Made by a program: the position numbers and the translations under genes
Notes under the pieces: generated by a model
What the model was told of the DNA's origin: nothing
The model's input: only the letters and a program-made list of their open reading frames with translations
Database searches by the model: none
Shown: piece by piece, positions 24,556 to 32,555 of the stretch
How positions within the stretch are numbered: the first letter of the stretch is position 1
Layout of the letters: each line of letters starts with the position of its first letter
Assembly: GCA_002335425.1 (NCBI GenBank)
Contig: DDCB01000032.1
Coordinates: 653 to 59,094 of the forward strand
Direction: 5' to 3'
DNA from: Chthonomonas sp. UBA2017
GTDB taxonomy: Bacteria > Armatimonadota > Fimbriimonadia > Fimbriimonadales > Fimbriimonadaceae
Length of the DNA: 58,442 bases

Positions 24556-25649
24556 TCCACCGTCCGGGGTCGAAATGCGTACAGCCTTTGGCCGAGGAAG
24601 TTCCAGACGGCGACGATGAGCGCGGCCACGATGATGGCCACCCGGGCCGAGTTCTTCTCGTCGAACGGCAGAGCGTAGTTGAGATTCGAGCTGATGACGA
24701 CGTTCAGGACCATCCCGACGAGTGAGATCACCAAGAAGCGCCGAAATTGGGCGAGTCGATCTTCGGCTCCTTTGATCTTAAACGTCCAGCGCCGGTTGAG
24801 CAAAAAGCTGTTGATGATCGCGACGGCGGCTCCGAGGGTCTTGGCGACGGGAAAGAAGGCGTCGCGAGCCGACTCGCCCCACTGCATCCAAGAAGGGAGA
24901 TGGTCTCGCATCCATTGCCCAGCGACGATGCTCAGCGACTCACCCCCCCAAGGAACAGCGAACATCAGGCTCTGCGCGATGCAGTAGTCGATCACGAATG
25001 ACGTTCCGCCGATGACGCAGAACTTCGCGAACTGCCGGGTGACCTTTCGCTGAAAGAGGCCGGTTTTCGGAAGCAGATCGAAGTCATCCTCGGTTTCATC
25101 CAGCGCGCGGTAAAGCGACCGGCGCACGACCTTTTCCGCAGCTCGGTTGAACTTGGTCCCGATGAACTCCTTGGTCGTCATCGGTCGAACCCAAATCGAG
25201 TCGATCCCGCTGCGGTTCGCCCCCAGAACATCGGTGAAGAGTTGATCTCCGACCATCACGGTCTGGTCTTTGTCGACCTTGAATTGGTGCAAGGCGGCCC
25301 GAAACATCGAGCGGCTTGGCTTGAACTTGCCCTGGACGCTCGCCACGTCCAGCCGGTGGGCGAGCCGCTTGAGTCGATCCAGATTGCGAGTGTTGCTGAT
25401 GAGGCAAAACCTGAAGCCGAGGTCCTTCCCTTCTTGAACCCATGCAAGCACCTCGGCTGGGAAGTCTTCGCCTTTCCAAGGCAACAGGGTGTTGTCGACG
25501 TCGATCAAGATGAGTCGCTTGCCCTCTTGCCAAAGCCGCGCCAAATCGACGTCGATGAGGTTCAGCTCGGCTTCGTCGGGGCAAAGGTTTTGGAACGCTC
25601 GAATGACCTGAGATCGCTCGAACTTGCCGGCTCGATAGCCGCGGTTCAC
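24552..25649 (-). CDS. YqeG-type HAD phosphatase fused to a GtrA-like membrane domain
   Basis: This protein has two domains in 365 residues. Residues 1-175 are a YqeG/Gep4-type HAD phosphatase with motif I LILIDVDNTLLPWKG (Asp50 and Asp52), motif II SNTRN and motif III/IV VMVGDQLFTDVLGANR. Members of this group dephosphorylate phosphatidylglycerophosphate. Residues about 205-360 are a four-helix GtrA-like domain, with FCVIGGTSFVIDYCIAQSL, INSFLLNRRWTF and LVISLVGMVLN. GtrA proteins are linked to movement of polyprenyl-phosphate sugars. The fusion joins a lipid-phosphate phosphatase to a lipid-sugar carrier. The start is GTG 25649 in a GTGA overlap with mltG. Confidence 0.88.
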   Translation of the reverse strand: MNRGYRAGKFERSQVIRAFQNLCPDEAELNLIDVDLARLWQEGKRLILIDVDNTLLPWKGEDFPAEVLAWVQEGKDLGFRFCLISNTRNLDRLKRLAHRLDVASVQGKFKPSRSMFRAALHQFKVDKDQTVMVGDQLFTDVLGANRSGIDSIWVRPMTTKEFIGTKFNRAAEKVVRRSLYRALDETEDDFDLLPKTGLFQRKVTRQFAKFCVIGGTSFVIDYCIAQSLMFAVPWGGESLSIVAGQWMRDHLPSWMQWGESARDAFFPVAKTLGAAVAIINSFLLNRRWTFKIKGAEDRLAQFRRFLVISLVGMVLNVVISSNLNYALPFDEKNSARVAIIVAALIVAVWNFLGQRLYAFRPRTVE

Positions 25650-26650
25650 CTCGCGAGCCTCCGGTTGGTCCGAATCGCCGCCCGATGGTCGTCATAGTTG
25701 GTCGTGAAGGTGTGCGACCCATCCGGTCGGGCGACATAGAAAAGATAGTTGTGGCGGGCGGGTTTCCAAGCGGCTTCGATCGACTTCCAGCTGGGCGACC
25801 CGATCGGCCCCGGGGGGAGACCCCGATTCAGATAGGTATTCGAAGGGCTCGGCAGATTTCTGACCTCGCCCGGCCCGAGGACCCGCCACTCTTGAATGCC
25901 ATACAGGACCGTCGCGTCGATGTCTAAAGTCATTCCCCGAGCGAGCCGGTTCTCGATCACCCCGGCAATGATCGCCCGCTCCGAATCAAGTTTGGCCTCA
26001 CGCTCGATCATCGAGGCCTTGGCGATCAGAGGATGGAGGTCGATGTCTTTCGGGAGTTTCGCGACGACCTTGGACTCAAAATTCTTCAACATGCGCAGGA
26101 CGACTCGCTCGGCCGAAAGCAACGGCGGCAGGTCGTAGGTGTCGGGAAACAAGTACCCTTCGAGCGAACCGGATTCGGGGAGCTTGAAATTGACTCGATC
26201 TTGATAGTCTTGGGGCTTCTGAGTTGCGGCGAGATATTCCTGGGCGGTGCAAACGTTCGCCTTTTCGAGCCGCTCGGCGATCTGAGCAATCCAAAGCCCC
26301 TCGGGGATGCGTACCATTCGGCGGACAGGCCGACGGAGCATCTTTTCGATCTGCTCAAGGGTGCTCCCGGGCTTGACTTCGTAGGTTCCCGCGTTCACCA
26401 CCGGGTTGATTCGATTGAGGCGCGCCCAAAGGTTTGCGCGTCGGGCATCGCGCACGACCCCCATTTTTTCGAGCTCGACGAAGACGCTCTCCAGGGGTTG
26501 CGGCGACTCAAACCGGATCGGACGAGCCGGCCTCGCCGTGGTCGGCTCCACACCCTCGCGCAACCAAGCCACGGCCAGCCCGAAGGCTGCCAAAAGAATC
26601 AGCCCCGTGACGGCCAGGAGCGTTAAGACTCGACGGCGATGGACGGCCAT
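25646..26650 (-). CDS. mltG: Endolytic murein transglycosylase
   Basis: MltG cuts nascent glycan strands and is thought to end peptidoglycan chain elongation. The 334-residue protein has one N-terminal membrane helix (VLTLLAVTGLILLAAFGLAV) and a LysM-like region. The YceG catalytic domain has SGSLEGYLFPDTYDLP, the catalytic Glu216 in KASMIEREAK, and SPSNTYLNRGLPPGPIGSP. ATG 26650 is chosen because an AGAGAGG lies about 11 bases upstream and the first residues are positive before the helix; a GTG at 26680 is the alternative. It overlaps ruvX by 28 bases, a common neighbour. Confidence 0.94.
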   Translation of the reverse strand: MAVHRRRVLTLLAVTGLILLAAFGLAVAWLREGVEPTTARPARPIRFESPQPLESVFVELEKMGVVRDARRANLWARLNRINPVVNAGTYEVKPGSTLEQIEKMLRRPVRRMVRIPEGLWIAQIAERLEKANVCTAQEYLAATQKPQDYQDRVNFKLPESGSLEGYLFPDTYDLPPLLSAERVVLRMLKNFESKVVAKLPKDIDLHPLIAKASMIEREAKLDSERAIIAGVIENRLARGMTLDIDATVLYGIQEWRVLGPGEVRNLPSPSNTYLNRGLPPGPIGSPSWKSIEAAWKPARHNYLFYVARPDGSHTFTTNYDDHRAAIRTNRRLAR

Positions 26651-27051
26651 TCCGCAAAAAACCTCTCTAAAATTCGGCACGCCGCTTCACCATCCACTCG
26701 ATGGCGGCGCTCGGCGGCGGTCAGTCCATGTTGTCGCATGAGCGCTTCAGACTCTGCGCTGGTCAGGGCTTCGTTCACCAGCCAAACTCGAACACCTCGA
26801 CTTTGCAACAAACTCCCCAGCTTTTCGATGATCGGAGCGAGCGATGTCGGGCGACCTTCTGCGTCCATCGGCACGCCCAGGACCAATCCGTCGACTTCTT
26901 CGCGCTGCGCCCAAGCCACCAACTGCTCGGCATCTCGGGCCAGAGTTCCTGAGGCCGCCAGAGCCGGGCGGGCGTTGGCGAGGCCCGCCGAAACTTCGCC
27001 GACCGCCAGCCCGATTCGCTTCCTGCCAAAATCGACTCCGAGAACCCGCAT
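26623..27051 (-). CDS. ruvX: Putative pre-16S rRNA nuclease (YqgF/RuvX)
   Basis: This RNase H-fold nuclease is implicated in maturing the 5' end of 16S rRNA (also annotated as a Holliday junction resolvase homologue). The 142-residue protein begins MRVLGVDFGRKRIGLAVGE, with the first catalytic Asp at residue 6. It has VLGVPMDAEGRP, the second acidic residue in VNEALTSAES, and the last Asp in HRVDGEAACRIL. The ATG at 27051 is used; upstream frame residues do not match the family. It leads into mltG by a 28-base overlap. Confidence 0.93.
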   Translation of the reverse strand: MRVLGVDFGRKRIGLAVGEVSAGLANARPALAASGTLARDAEQLVAWAQREEVDGLVLGVPMDAEGRPTSLAPIIEKLGSLLQSRGVRVWLVNEALTSAESEALMRQHGLTAAERRHRVDGEAACRILERFFAEWPSIAVES

Positions 27052-27074
27052 CCGGACGAATTGTACCGGCCTGA

Positions 27075-27791
27075 TTAAGGCTTGAACGATTTTCCGAGGA
27101 GGCCGGTCCAAGTTTGGCGTTGCTGGGGGGTGAGAACGGCGAGGATTTTGGCGTCGGTGTCTTTGGAAATCCGCTCCAATTGAGGCGCGATCCGTTTGGC
27201 TTCTTGGTCCGAGCGTCGCTTCCCTTCTTTCAGGAGCTCTTGGGCCTTCTTTTCGTCTTTGGGCCTCTCTTTCGGCATCCCTTGGGTGACTCTCTGAAAG
27301 GCGGCCTGTTGAATCTTTTCGGCTTGAGCTGCTCCTGCTTCGATGGCTTTTCGAATCTGTCGCACTTGAGCCTCGCTGAGCCCAGCTTGCTTGCCGATCG
27401 TCATATCGGCCAGGGCGCTCGGCCCGACACTTTGAAGACTGATCTCGCGAAGCCGCCGCAACTGGACAGGAGTGAGCTCAGCCAAGACGCTGTCGCTGAG
27501 TTTTTTGTTGGCATTCGCGATTTGGGGCGCGATCTTCTTCGATTCAGCCTCCTTGTTTTTGGCACCATCGAACTGCTTTTGGAGTCGATTGAGCGTCGCG
27601 GCATGAGTATCGGCGTGGCGATTCATCTTATCGCGCTGCGTTTGAGTGACCTTGAGCTCCTTCTTCACTGAGTCCAGGGTGAGCAGGCGAAAGTCGGCGG
27701 CGTAGCGGTCGAACGATTGGAGGGCCTGGGCCCCGACGAGGGCGATCAAGCCGAGAGTGACCCAAACGCACAGAATCTGGAGGCCTCGCAT
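27075..27791 (-). CDS. Secreted CpxP/Spy-like helical protein with LTxxQ motifs
   Basis: This 238-residue protein has a signal peptide or anchor (LQILCVWVTLGLIALVGAQA) and an all-helical, Lys/Gln-rich mature part. It contains LTPVQLRRLREI and LTPQQRQTW, plus TQTQRDKMNRH earlier. The repeated LTxxQ pattern is the mark of the CpxP/Spy family of periplasmic chaperone-like proteins. Here the motifs occur three to four times over more than 200 residues, longer than Spy. The role is unproven. It stands 23 bases before ruvX and may be the first gene of that operon. ATG 27791 is the first Met before the signal peptide. Confidence 0.75.
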   Translation of the reverse strand: MRGLQILCVWVTLGLIALVGAQALQSFDRYAADFRLLTLDSVKKELKVTQTQRDKMNRHADTHAATLNRLQKQFDGAKNKEAESKKIAPQIANANKKLSDSVLAELTPVQLRRLREISLQSVGPSALADMTIGKQAGLSEAQVRQIRKAIEAGAAQAEKIQQAAFQRVTQGMPKERPKDEKKAQELLKEGKRRSDQEAKRIAPQLERISKDTDAKILAVLTPQQRQTWTGLLGKSFKP

Positions 27792-27851
27792 CCCCCTATT
27801 GTACGCGCCTGTGGCATCGTTGGTGCCGGTTCGGGCAAACTTGGGAGCAGA

Positions 27852-29117
27852 ATGGCCTCGGTGGAGCAGCGGTGGCGTCGAGGGGTGGTGGGCTCCATCC
27901 TCGCGATGGCCGCGAATCAAGGCTCGACCCTGATCGTGACTTGGATCTTAGGCCGAGCCCTCGGAGCAACCCTCACCGGTCACTTCGTCGCCGCCTTGGC
28001 CACCGCTCAAGCGCTGGCGACGTTCTTGCTCTTTGGAGGTGGCATCACCGCGACGAAGTGGATCGCCGAATGGCGACTGTCGCGACCCGACTGGGCCACC
28101 ACGTGCGCCGACCAGTTAACCCGTCGAAACGGCCGAATTCTCGCCATTTCGGCGCTACTCACCCCGCTTGTTCTCGGGCTGTTGTTTCCCGTTCTCGACC
28201 GGACGACGTGGCTTGTCTTGATGCTCGCGTTGCCGCTGGGATTCGCCTTGCATACTTGGCTGTTTTCTTCGGCGGTCTTAGCCGGTTATGAGCGGTTTGA
28301 TCGAATCGCTCATTCGGCGGGGTTAGCTGCAGTGAGCTGGATCGTGGCTGCTTGCTTTGCCGCGGCGACGGACCACCTTTGGGTGGCGTCGACCCTATTG
28401 GTCTTGGGCTCTGGGCTCCAAGCCCTGGCCGCTCTGGTCTGGGCTCAGAAGGAAGTCCGAAAGACTCCCTCCGAGACATCTTGGGAAGCGATTCGACCTC
28501 AGGTGCACTCTTTTTTGATGCCAGCTTTTCTCACTTCGTTCTTGGCTCCGGTGGCGATCTGGCTCGCGCAGGGATGGACCTATCGGGGCGCTGAGGGTGA
28601 AAGCCAACTTGCCCTCTTCGGGGTCGCGTTTCTCCTTCGCCAGATCGTCATGGCGCTCCCTCAGAACATCTTTTCCGCCTCGCTGAGCATCCTCAACCAG
28701 CTCCGGGGCGCCGGGGACCGGCTGGGATTTTATCGACTGCTCCGGTCTTCTTTGAGTCGATCGCTGCTGATCGTCTTGGCCTTCGGCGGGATCTTGGCCG
28801 CCTTCGCCGCGCCGGTCATGAGCCTTTGGGGTCCTGAATTCGCCCAGGGTGCGCCGATCTTGCAGGTCTTGCTCGTGGCGGCAGTGCTTGAAGTCCTGGC
28901 GCAGTCGCTCTATCAGGTTGTCCACGCCCAAGCCCGGATGTGGCACAGCCTGACCTTGGTCTCCTTGCCTTGGTCTCTGACCTTGCTGGGCCTGGCGATC
29001 GCTTGGATTCCTCGGTGGGGAGCTTTGGGCACGGCGTGGGCCTATGTGGGTGCCTGGTTCGTCTCCTTCATCATGAGTGGTTGGCTGGCGCGCCGGTTCG
29101 CCTTGGAATCATCTTGA
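27852..29117 (+). CDS. Wzx-like polysaccharide flippase (MOP superfamily)
   Basis: This is a 421-residue polytopic protein with about 12 hydrophobic segments and no long soluble domain. It opens RRGVVGSILAMAANQGSTLI followed by VTWILGRALGA, the usual start of O-antigen/lipid-linked repeat-unit flippases. It would move undecaprenyl-linked oligosaccharides to the outer face of the membrane. ATG 27852 is preceded by GGGAG at good distance. It is divergent from the CpxP-like gene and heads the sugar polymer cluster. Its TGA overlaps the TTG start of the next gene. Confidence 0.87.
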   Translation: MASVEQRWRRGVVGSILAMAANQGSTLIVTWILGRALGATLTGHFVAALATAQALATFLLFGGGITATKWIAEWRLSRPDWATTCADQLTRRNGRILAISALLTPLVLGLLFPVLDRTTWLVLMLALPLGFALHTWLFSSAVLAGYERFDRIAHSAGLAAVSWIVAACFAAATDHLWVASTLLVLGSGLQALAALVWAQKEVRKTPSETSWEAIRPQVHSFLMPAFLTSFLAPVAIWLAQGWTYRGAEGESQLALFGVAFLLRQIVMALPQNIFSASLSILNQLRGAGDRLGFYRLLRSSLSRSLLIVLAFGGILAAFAAPVMSLWGPEFAQGAPILQVLLVAAVLEVLAQSLYQVVHAQARMWHSLTLVSLPWSLTLLGLAIAWIPRWGALGTAWAYVGAWFVSFIMSGWLARRFALESS

Positions 29118-30139
29118 AAATCGTCTTGAGCTTCAATAAACCGGGCTGGGAGGGCGACCAGTGGACGGCCGAGATTGAGCGTGCGTCGGACGAGCACACG
29201 CAATGGATTGCCTTCAACCATCAAGAGCCGGTGCCGATCCGCGAGATGCTCAGTTTTGACTCTCTCGACCGGCTTTGGAAGCGGCAGGACCCTCGTCTCC
29301 TCGAACTCTATCGACGAGCCCAAAAATGTCTCGACGATCACCAGGCGGATGTCCTCTTCGTCACCAACTGCCCACCGTATCACCCGGACTGGCTTGCTCA
29401 GCAAAAGGTCCATCGCGTCCTTTGGAGCACCGATGACCCAGGCTCGACCGACGTACGCACGATCCCCTACCTTGGGAGCTACGATCAAGTCTTCTATCTC
29501 AATCCAGAGTTTGACGCCGAAAGAAGCATGGCCGAGCGACTCGCTCAAGCCGGGATGACGCGCTCGGCGTGGCTTCCCCATGGATATATGCCTTGGGACG
29601 TCGGTCCGACAGGGCAGGACCGCGACCTTGACCTCGTTTACGTCGGCCACTGCTTCGCGCAGAAGTTGCCAGCACTACGGGCCTTCGAAAAGGCGTTCGG
29701 GGATCGGCTGACTCTTCGGGGACACTGGAAGCTCAAGCACAACTTGTATAGCTGGGTTTTTGGCGGGCCGCGTGGCTGGGTCAAACCGGTGAGCTTTTCA
29801 GAGCGAGCGGAGATTCATGCTCGCGCCAAGATCGGGATCAACCTGCATTGGAACGAGCACGGAGTCGGGAATCAGCGTCTCTACTACCTCCCTGCCAATG
29901 GCGTTTTGCAAATCTGCGACGGCCCAAAAGCCGCCGGCGAAATCTTCCGGCTCAACGAAGAGATCGTCGCTTGTTCGAGCGTTTCCGAGATGATCGACGC
30001 AGCTCGCTACTACCTGGACCATCCCAACGAGGCGCGACCCATCGCCGAAGCCGGTCGCCGACGAGCCGAGGCGGAGTACTCCTTCACCCAGGTTTTACGC
30101 CGTGCGGCGCGGCTGATCGACCGAGGAGGCTCTCCCTGA
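29114..30139 (+). CDS. Glycosyltransferase, CgeB-like
   Basis: This 341-residue cytoplasmic transferase has a GT-B layout. An N-terminal half with VLFVTNCPPYHPDWLAQQKV and WLPHGYMPWDV is followed by a C-terminal half, with LDLVYVGHCFAQKLPALRAF, ARAKIGINLHWNEHG and QRLYYLPANGVLQICDGP. This resembles the CgeB/DUF3880 and glycosyl-transferases-group-1 families. The donor and acceptor are unknown. The reading frame seems to begin at TTG 29114 (MKIVLSFNKPGWEGD), overlapping the flippase stop (TTGA); no ATG or GTG fits the N-terminal strand. Confidence 0.82.
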   Translation: MKIVLSFNKPGWEGDQWTAEIERASDEHTQWIAFNHQEPVPIREMLSFDSLDRLWKRQDPRLLELYRRAQKCLDDHQADVLFVTNCPPYHPDWLAQQKVHRVLWSTDDPGSTDVRTIPYLGSYDQVFYLNPEFDAERSMAERLAQAGMTRSAWLPHGYMPWDVGPTGQDRDLDLVYVGHCFAQKLPALRAFEKAFGDRLTLRGHWKLKHNLYSWVFGGPRGWVKPVSFSERAEIHARAKIGINLHWNEHGVGNQRLYYLPANGVLQICDGPKAAGEIFRLNEEIVACSSVSEMIDAARYYLDHPNEARPIAEAGRRRAEAEYSFTQVLRRAARLIDRGGSP

Positions 30140-31446
30140 GCGGAGCGATTGTCCTTTGCCTGGTCGGGGGCCTGACTCCGCTCGCTCTGCTCTCCATCCG
30201 ATGGATTCGAGCCTCGGGGACAACGCTGTGGCTCCTTTCGCCGTTGGTCTCGGTCGGATTCGTTTACCTCTTTGCCTTCGGAGTGCGACCGCTCATCGAC
30301 GAGGCGATCGGGCTGCGGCTGGTCGCAGGAGCCGGGACGGACGAAGCCCAAATGCAAGCGATGATCTGGGGGATGGTGGGCATGTGGGCCTTTGCCGCCG
30401 GTTGCCTCGCCGTGCGTCCCCCGCGAGCCCAAAGTCCGGAGGAGTCATCCGATGCCTGGGCGCGGTGCTTTTTGTGGATCGCCCTGGCCATGGCGGCGGT
30501 TCATGCGCTGTTTGCCTTCCGGGCGGGCGCGCTGACGCTCAATTTTGGCCAAAACAGAATCGCTTACCTCATGTCCCTCGTTGGCAGTGGCCAGGTCCTC
30601 CTCAGCCGAGACCTCTCCTTTGTCGCTTTGGGACTCGGTTTTTTTGGGGCCTCTCGCTGGGCCCGGGTCGGGGCCGTCGGCTGGGCGGCTGCAGCCTTGG
30701 TCCTACTTCCCAACCTCTTGGTGAGCTCCCGAAGTGCCCTCACGCAAATGGTGTTCCTGGGTCTCTTGGTCGTGGTCCTTCAAGGGCTTCGCCAGGCCAA
30801 ACCGGTGCGAGCCCGGGTCGTCGTCTTGGTCCTTGGAGTTCTGACGCTCATGGGCCTCAGCCTTGGAGTGGCCCGGGGTGTGGATGAAGAGCCGGGCGGG
30901 GCGCTGAGGCCGGTGATTCACTTTTCCCAGACATTCGACATGGCCGAGTCGCTTGAGCTGAGTCTGCTTCGTATCTCCGAGCCGCAGTACGGCCAAAGCT
31001 GGGCCGAAGACCTGCTCTACACGTACATTCCCCGCGCCTTGGACCCTGAAAAACCGATCGTCTACGGCGCATTCCGATTGCAGCAGCAGGTCTATCCCGA
31101 GCTCACACCGCCTGATGAAGTCCTGATCGGGACCTTCCCCATCGGTGCCTGGGGCGAGGGGTTCGCCAACTTTGGTTATGCGGGCATTGTCCTCACGCTC
31201 GGCCTCTTGGGCTGGGCGGTCAGCCGACTTTATGCCCGAATCTTTGAGGGTCCGGCTCGCTTTCAGGCGTGGGCCCTGGTTCTTTACTGTCTGACCTGCG
31301 CGAATGCGCTTTCTTACACCCGAAGTGTCGGGCAGTTTCTTGCGGCGTGGGTCTATCTGAGCGTTCTCCTCGCGATCACCACTGGCCTCGCCGCGATGCT
31401 CCATCGACTGCGACCCAGTCCTGTTGCGCAGAAGGAGAACGCATGA
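30136..31446 (+). CDS. Wzy-like oligosaccharide polymerase, probable CTG start
   Basis: This is a 436-residue membrane protein with about 10-12 helices. A large outside loop (about 250-335) contains SLLRISEPQYGQ and AFRLQQQVYPELTPPDEVLI, and the GEGFANFGYAGI stretch typical of O-antigen or oligosaccharide repeat-unit polymerases follows. No ATG, GTG or TTG exists near the natural hydrophobic N-terminus (SGAIVLCLVGGLTPLALL). A CTG at 30136 overlaps the previous stop (CTGA) and has GAGGAGG at 30123-30129, six bases upstream, an excellent ribosome binding site. The next usable start (TTG near 30244) would cut off the first helix. Confidence 0.75.
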   Translation: MSGAIVLCLVGGLTPLALLSIRWIRASGTTLWLLSPLVSVGFVYLFAFGVRPLIDEAIGLRLVAGAGTDEAQMQAMIWGMVGMWAFAAGCLAVRPPRAQSPEESSDAWARCFLWIALAMAAVHALFAFRAGALTLNFGQNRIAYLMSLVGSGQVLLSRDLSFVALGLGFFGASRWARVGAVGWAAAALVLLPNLLVSSRSALTQMVFLGLLVVVLQGLRQAKPVRARVVVLVLGVLTLMGLSLGVARGVDEEPGGALRPVIHFSQTFDMAESLELSLLRISEPQYGQSWAEDLLYTYIPRALDPEKPIVYGAFRLQQQVYPELTPPDEVLIGTFPIGAWGEGFANFGYAGIVLTLGLLGWAVSRLYARIFEGPARFQAWALVLYCLTCANALSYTRSVGQFLAAWVYLSVLLAITTGLAAMLHRLRPSPVAQKENA

Positions 31447-32555
31447 GACCCCTCCGGCTCGCGCATATCATCACGAGCCTGGGCGTGGGGGGAGCCGAGA
31501 CGATGCTCGCCAAGCTGGTCGCCTCGCTCCCGCCCGACCGAGTTGAGCAGCGAGTCTTTGGACTCGGACCCGACGGCCCACTCGGCGACCGAATTCGCGC
31601 GCTCGGCGTGCCCGTCGAGGCTCTCGGGATGAGCCCGCGGAAAATTCCAGTGAGGCCGATTTTCCGACTTCGCCGGCTGCTTCGAGAATATCAACCTGAA
31701 ATCACTCAGACTTGGCTCTATCACGCGGACTGGATCGGCGGTCACTTGGCCCAAAAAGCCGGCTGCCCGGCGGTGCTTTGGAGCATCCGCAACATGCCCG
31801 AGACCGCGCTCGCACGCCCGTTGACGGCCCGCCTTTTTCGGCTATGCGCCCAGCACTCGGGCACTTTCCCCGCCCGGATCATTTCGAACTCCAAGGTCGC
31901 GGCCGAGGCGCATGTTGAGGCTGGCTACTCACCCCAAAAAATGATCGTGATCCCGAACGGGTTCGATCTCGACCCACTGCAGTTTTCGTCGGACGGACGC
32001 GCGAGGCTTCGGCAAGAATGGCGAGTGCGAGACGATGAGGTCGTTGTGGGGACCCTGGCGAGGGTGCATCCGGACAAGGGCTACGACGTTCTACTTCGGG
32101 CCGCGGAGAGGAGCCCTGGAGTTCGGTTCGCCCTGGCGGGCGAAGGAACCCAGGCGCTCGACGTGCCTACAAGCTTGCAATCCCGCCTGATCCTGCTCGG
32201 GCCACGAACCGACGGGATCGAATTTTTGTCCGCTCTGGACCTCTTGGTTTCTCCCTCGTATCGCGAAGGGTTTAGCAACACGATCGCCGAGGCCATGGCG
32301 ATTCGCCGCCCCGTGATCGTGACCGACGCCGGGGACTCGGCCCACATCACGGGCGGCTTCGGGGTCGTACCGGTTGGCGATGCTGAGGCTCTGGCGGCCG
32401 AGATTCTGCGCCTGGCGAACCTGAGCCCACAGGAGCGAGACCGCATCGGTCACACCCTCAGGCATCGAATTGAAGAGCATTTCTCGATGCAAGCGGTGCG
32501 GGATCAGTTCTTGAGACTCTACGAGGAGGTCCGAGCGGAATGTGCGGGATCGTAG
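31443..32555 (+). CDS. Glycosyltransferase family 4
   Basis: This is a GT-B fold transferase of 370 residues. It has the N-terminal HIITSLGVGGAETMLAKLVA signature, ARIISNSKVAAEAHVEAGYS and VIPNGFDLDPL in the linker. The C-terminal nucleotide-sugar site runs VGTLARVHPDKGYDVLLRA to SPSYREGFSNTIAEAMAIRR, with the E-x7-E pattern. It probably adds one sugar of the repeat unit. ATG 31443 overlaps the polymerase stop by four bases (ATGA). Its own end overlaps the asnB start by 16 bases. Confidence 0.92.
   Translation: MRPLRLAHIITSLGVGGAETMLAKLVASLPPDRVEQRVFGLGPDGPLGDRIRALGVPVEALGMSPRKIPVRPIFRLRRLLREYQPEITQTWLYHADWIGGHLAQKAGCPAVLWSIRNMPETALARPLTARLFRLCAQHSGTFPARIISNSKVAAEAHVEAGYSPQKMIVIPNGFDLDPLQFSSDGRARLRQEWRVRDDEVVVGTLARVHPDKGYDVLLRAAERSPGVRFALAGEGTQALDVPTSLQSRLILLGPRTDGIEFLSALDLLVSPSYREGFSNTIAEAMAIRRPVIVTDAGDSAHITGGFGVVPVGDAEALAAEILRLANLSPQERDRIGHTLRHRIEEHFSMQAVRDQFLRLYEEVRAECAGS

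Noticed and set aside
29848..30135. N-terminal extension of the Wzy-like polymerase into the preceding gene
   Set aside because: The extra residues are Arg-rich and out of frame with a genuine glycosyltransferase; the hydrophobic protein begins at the CTG.
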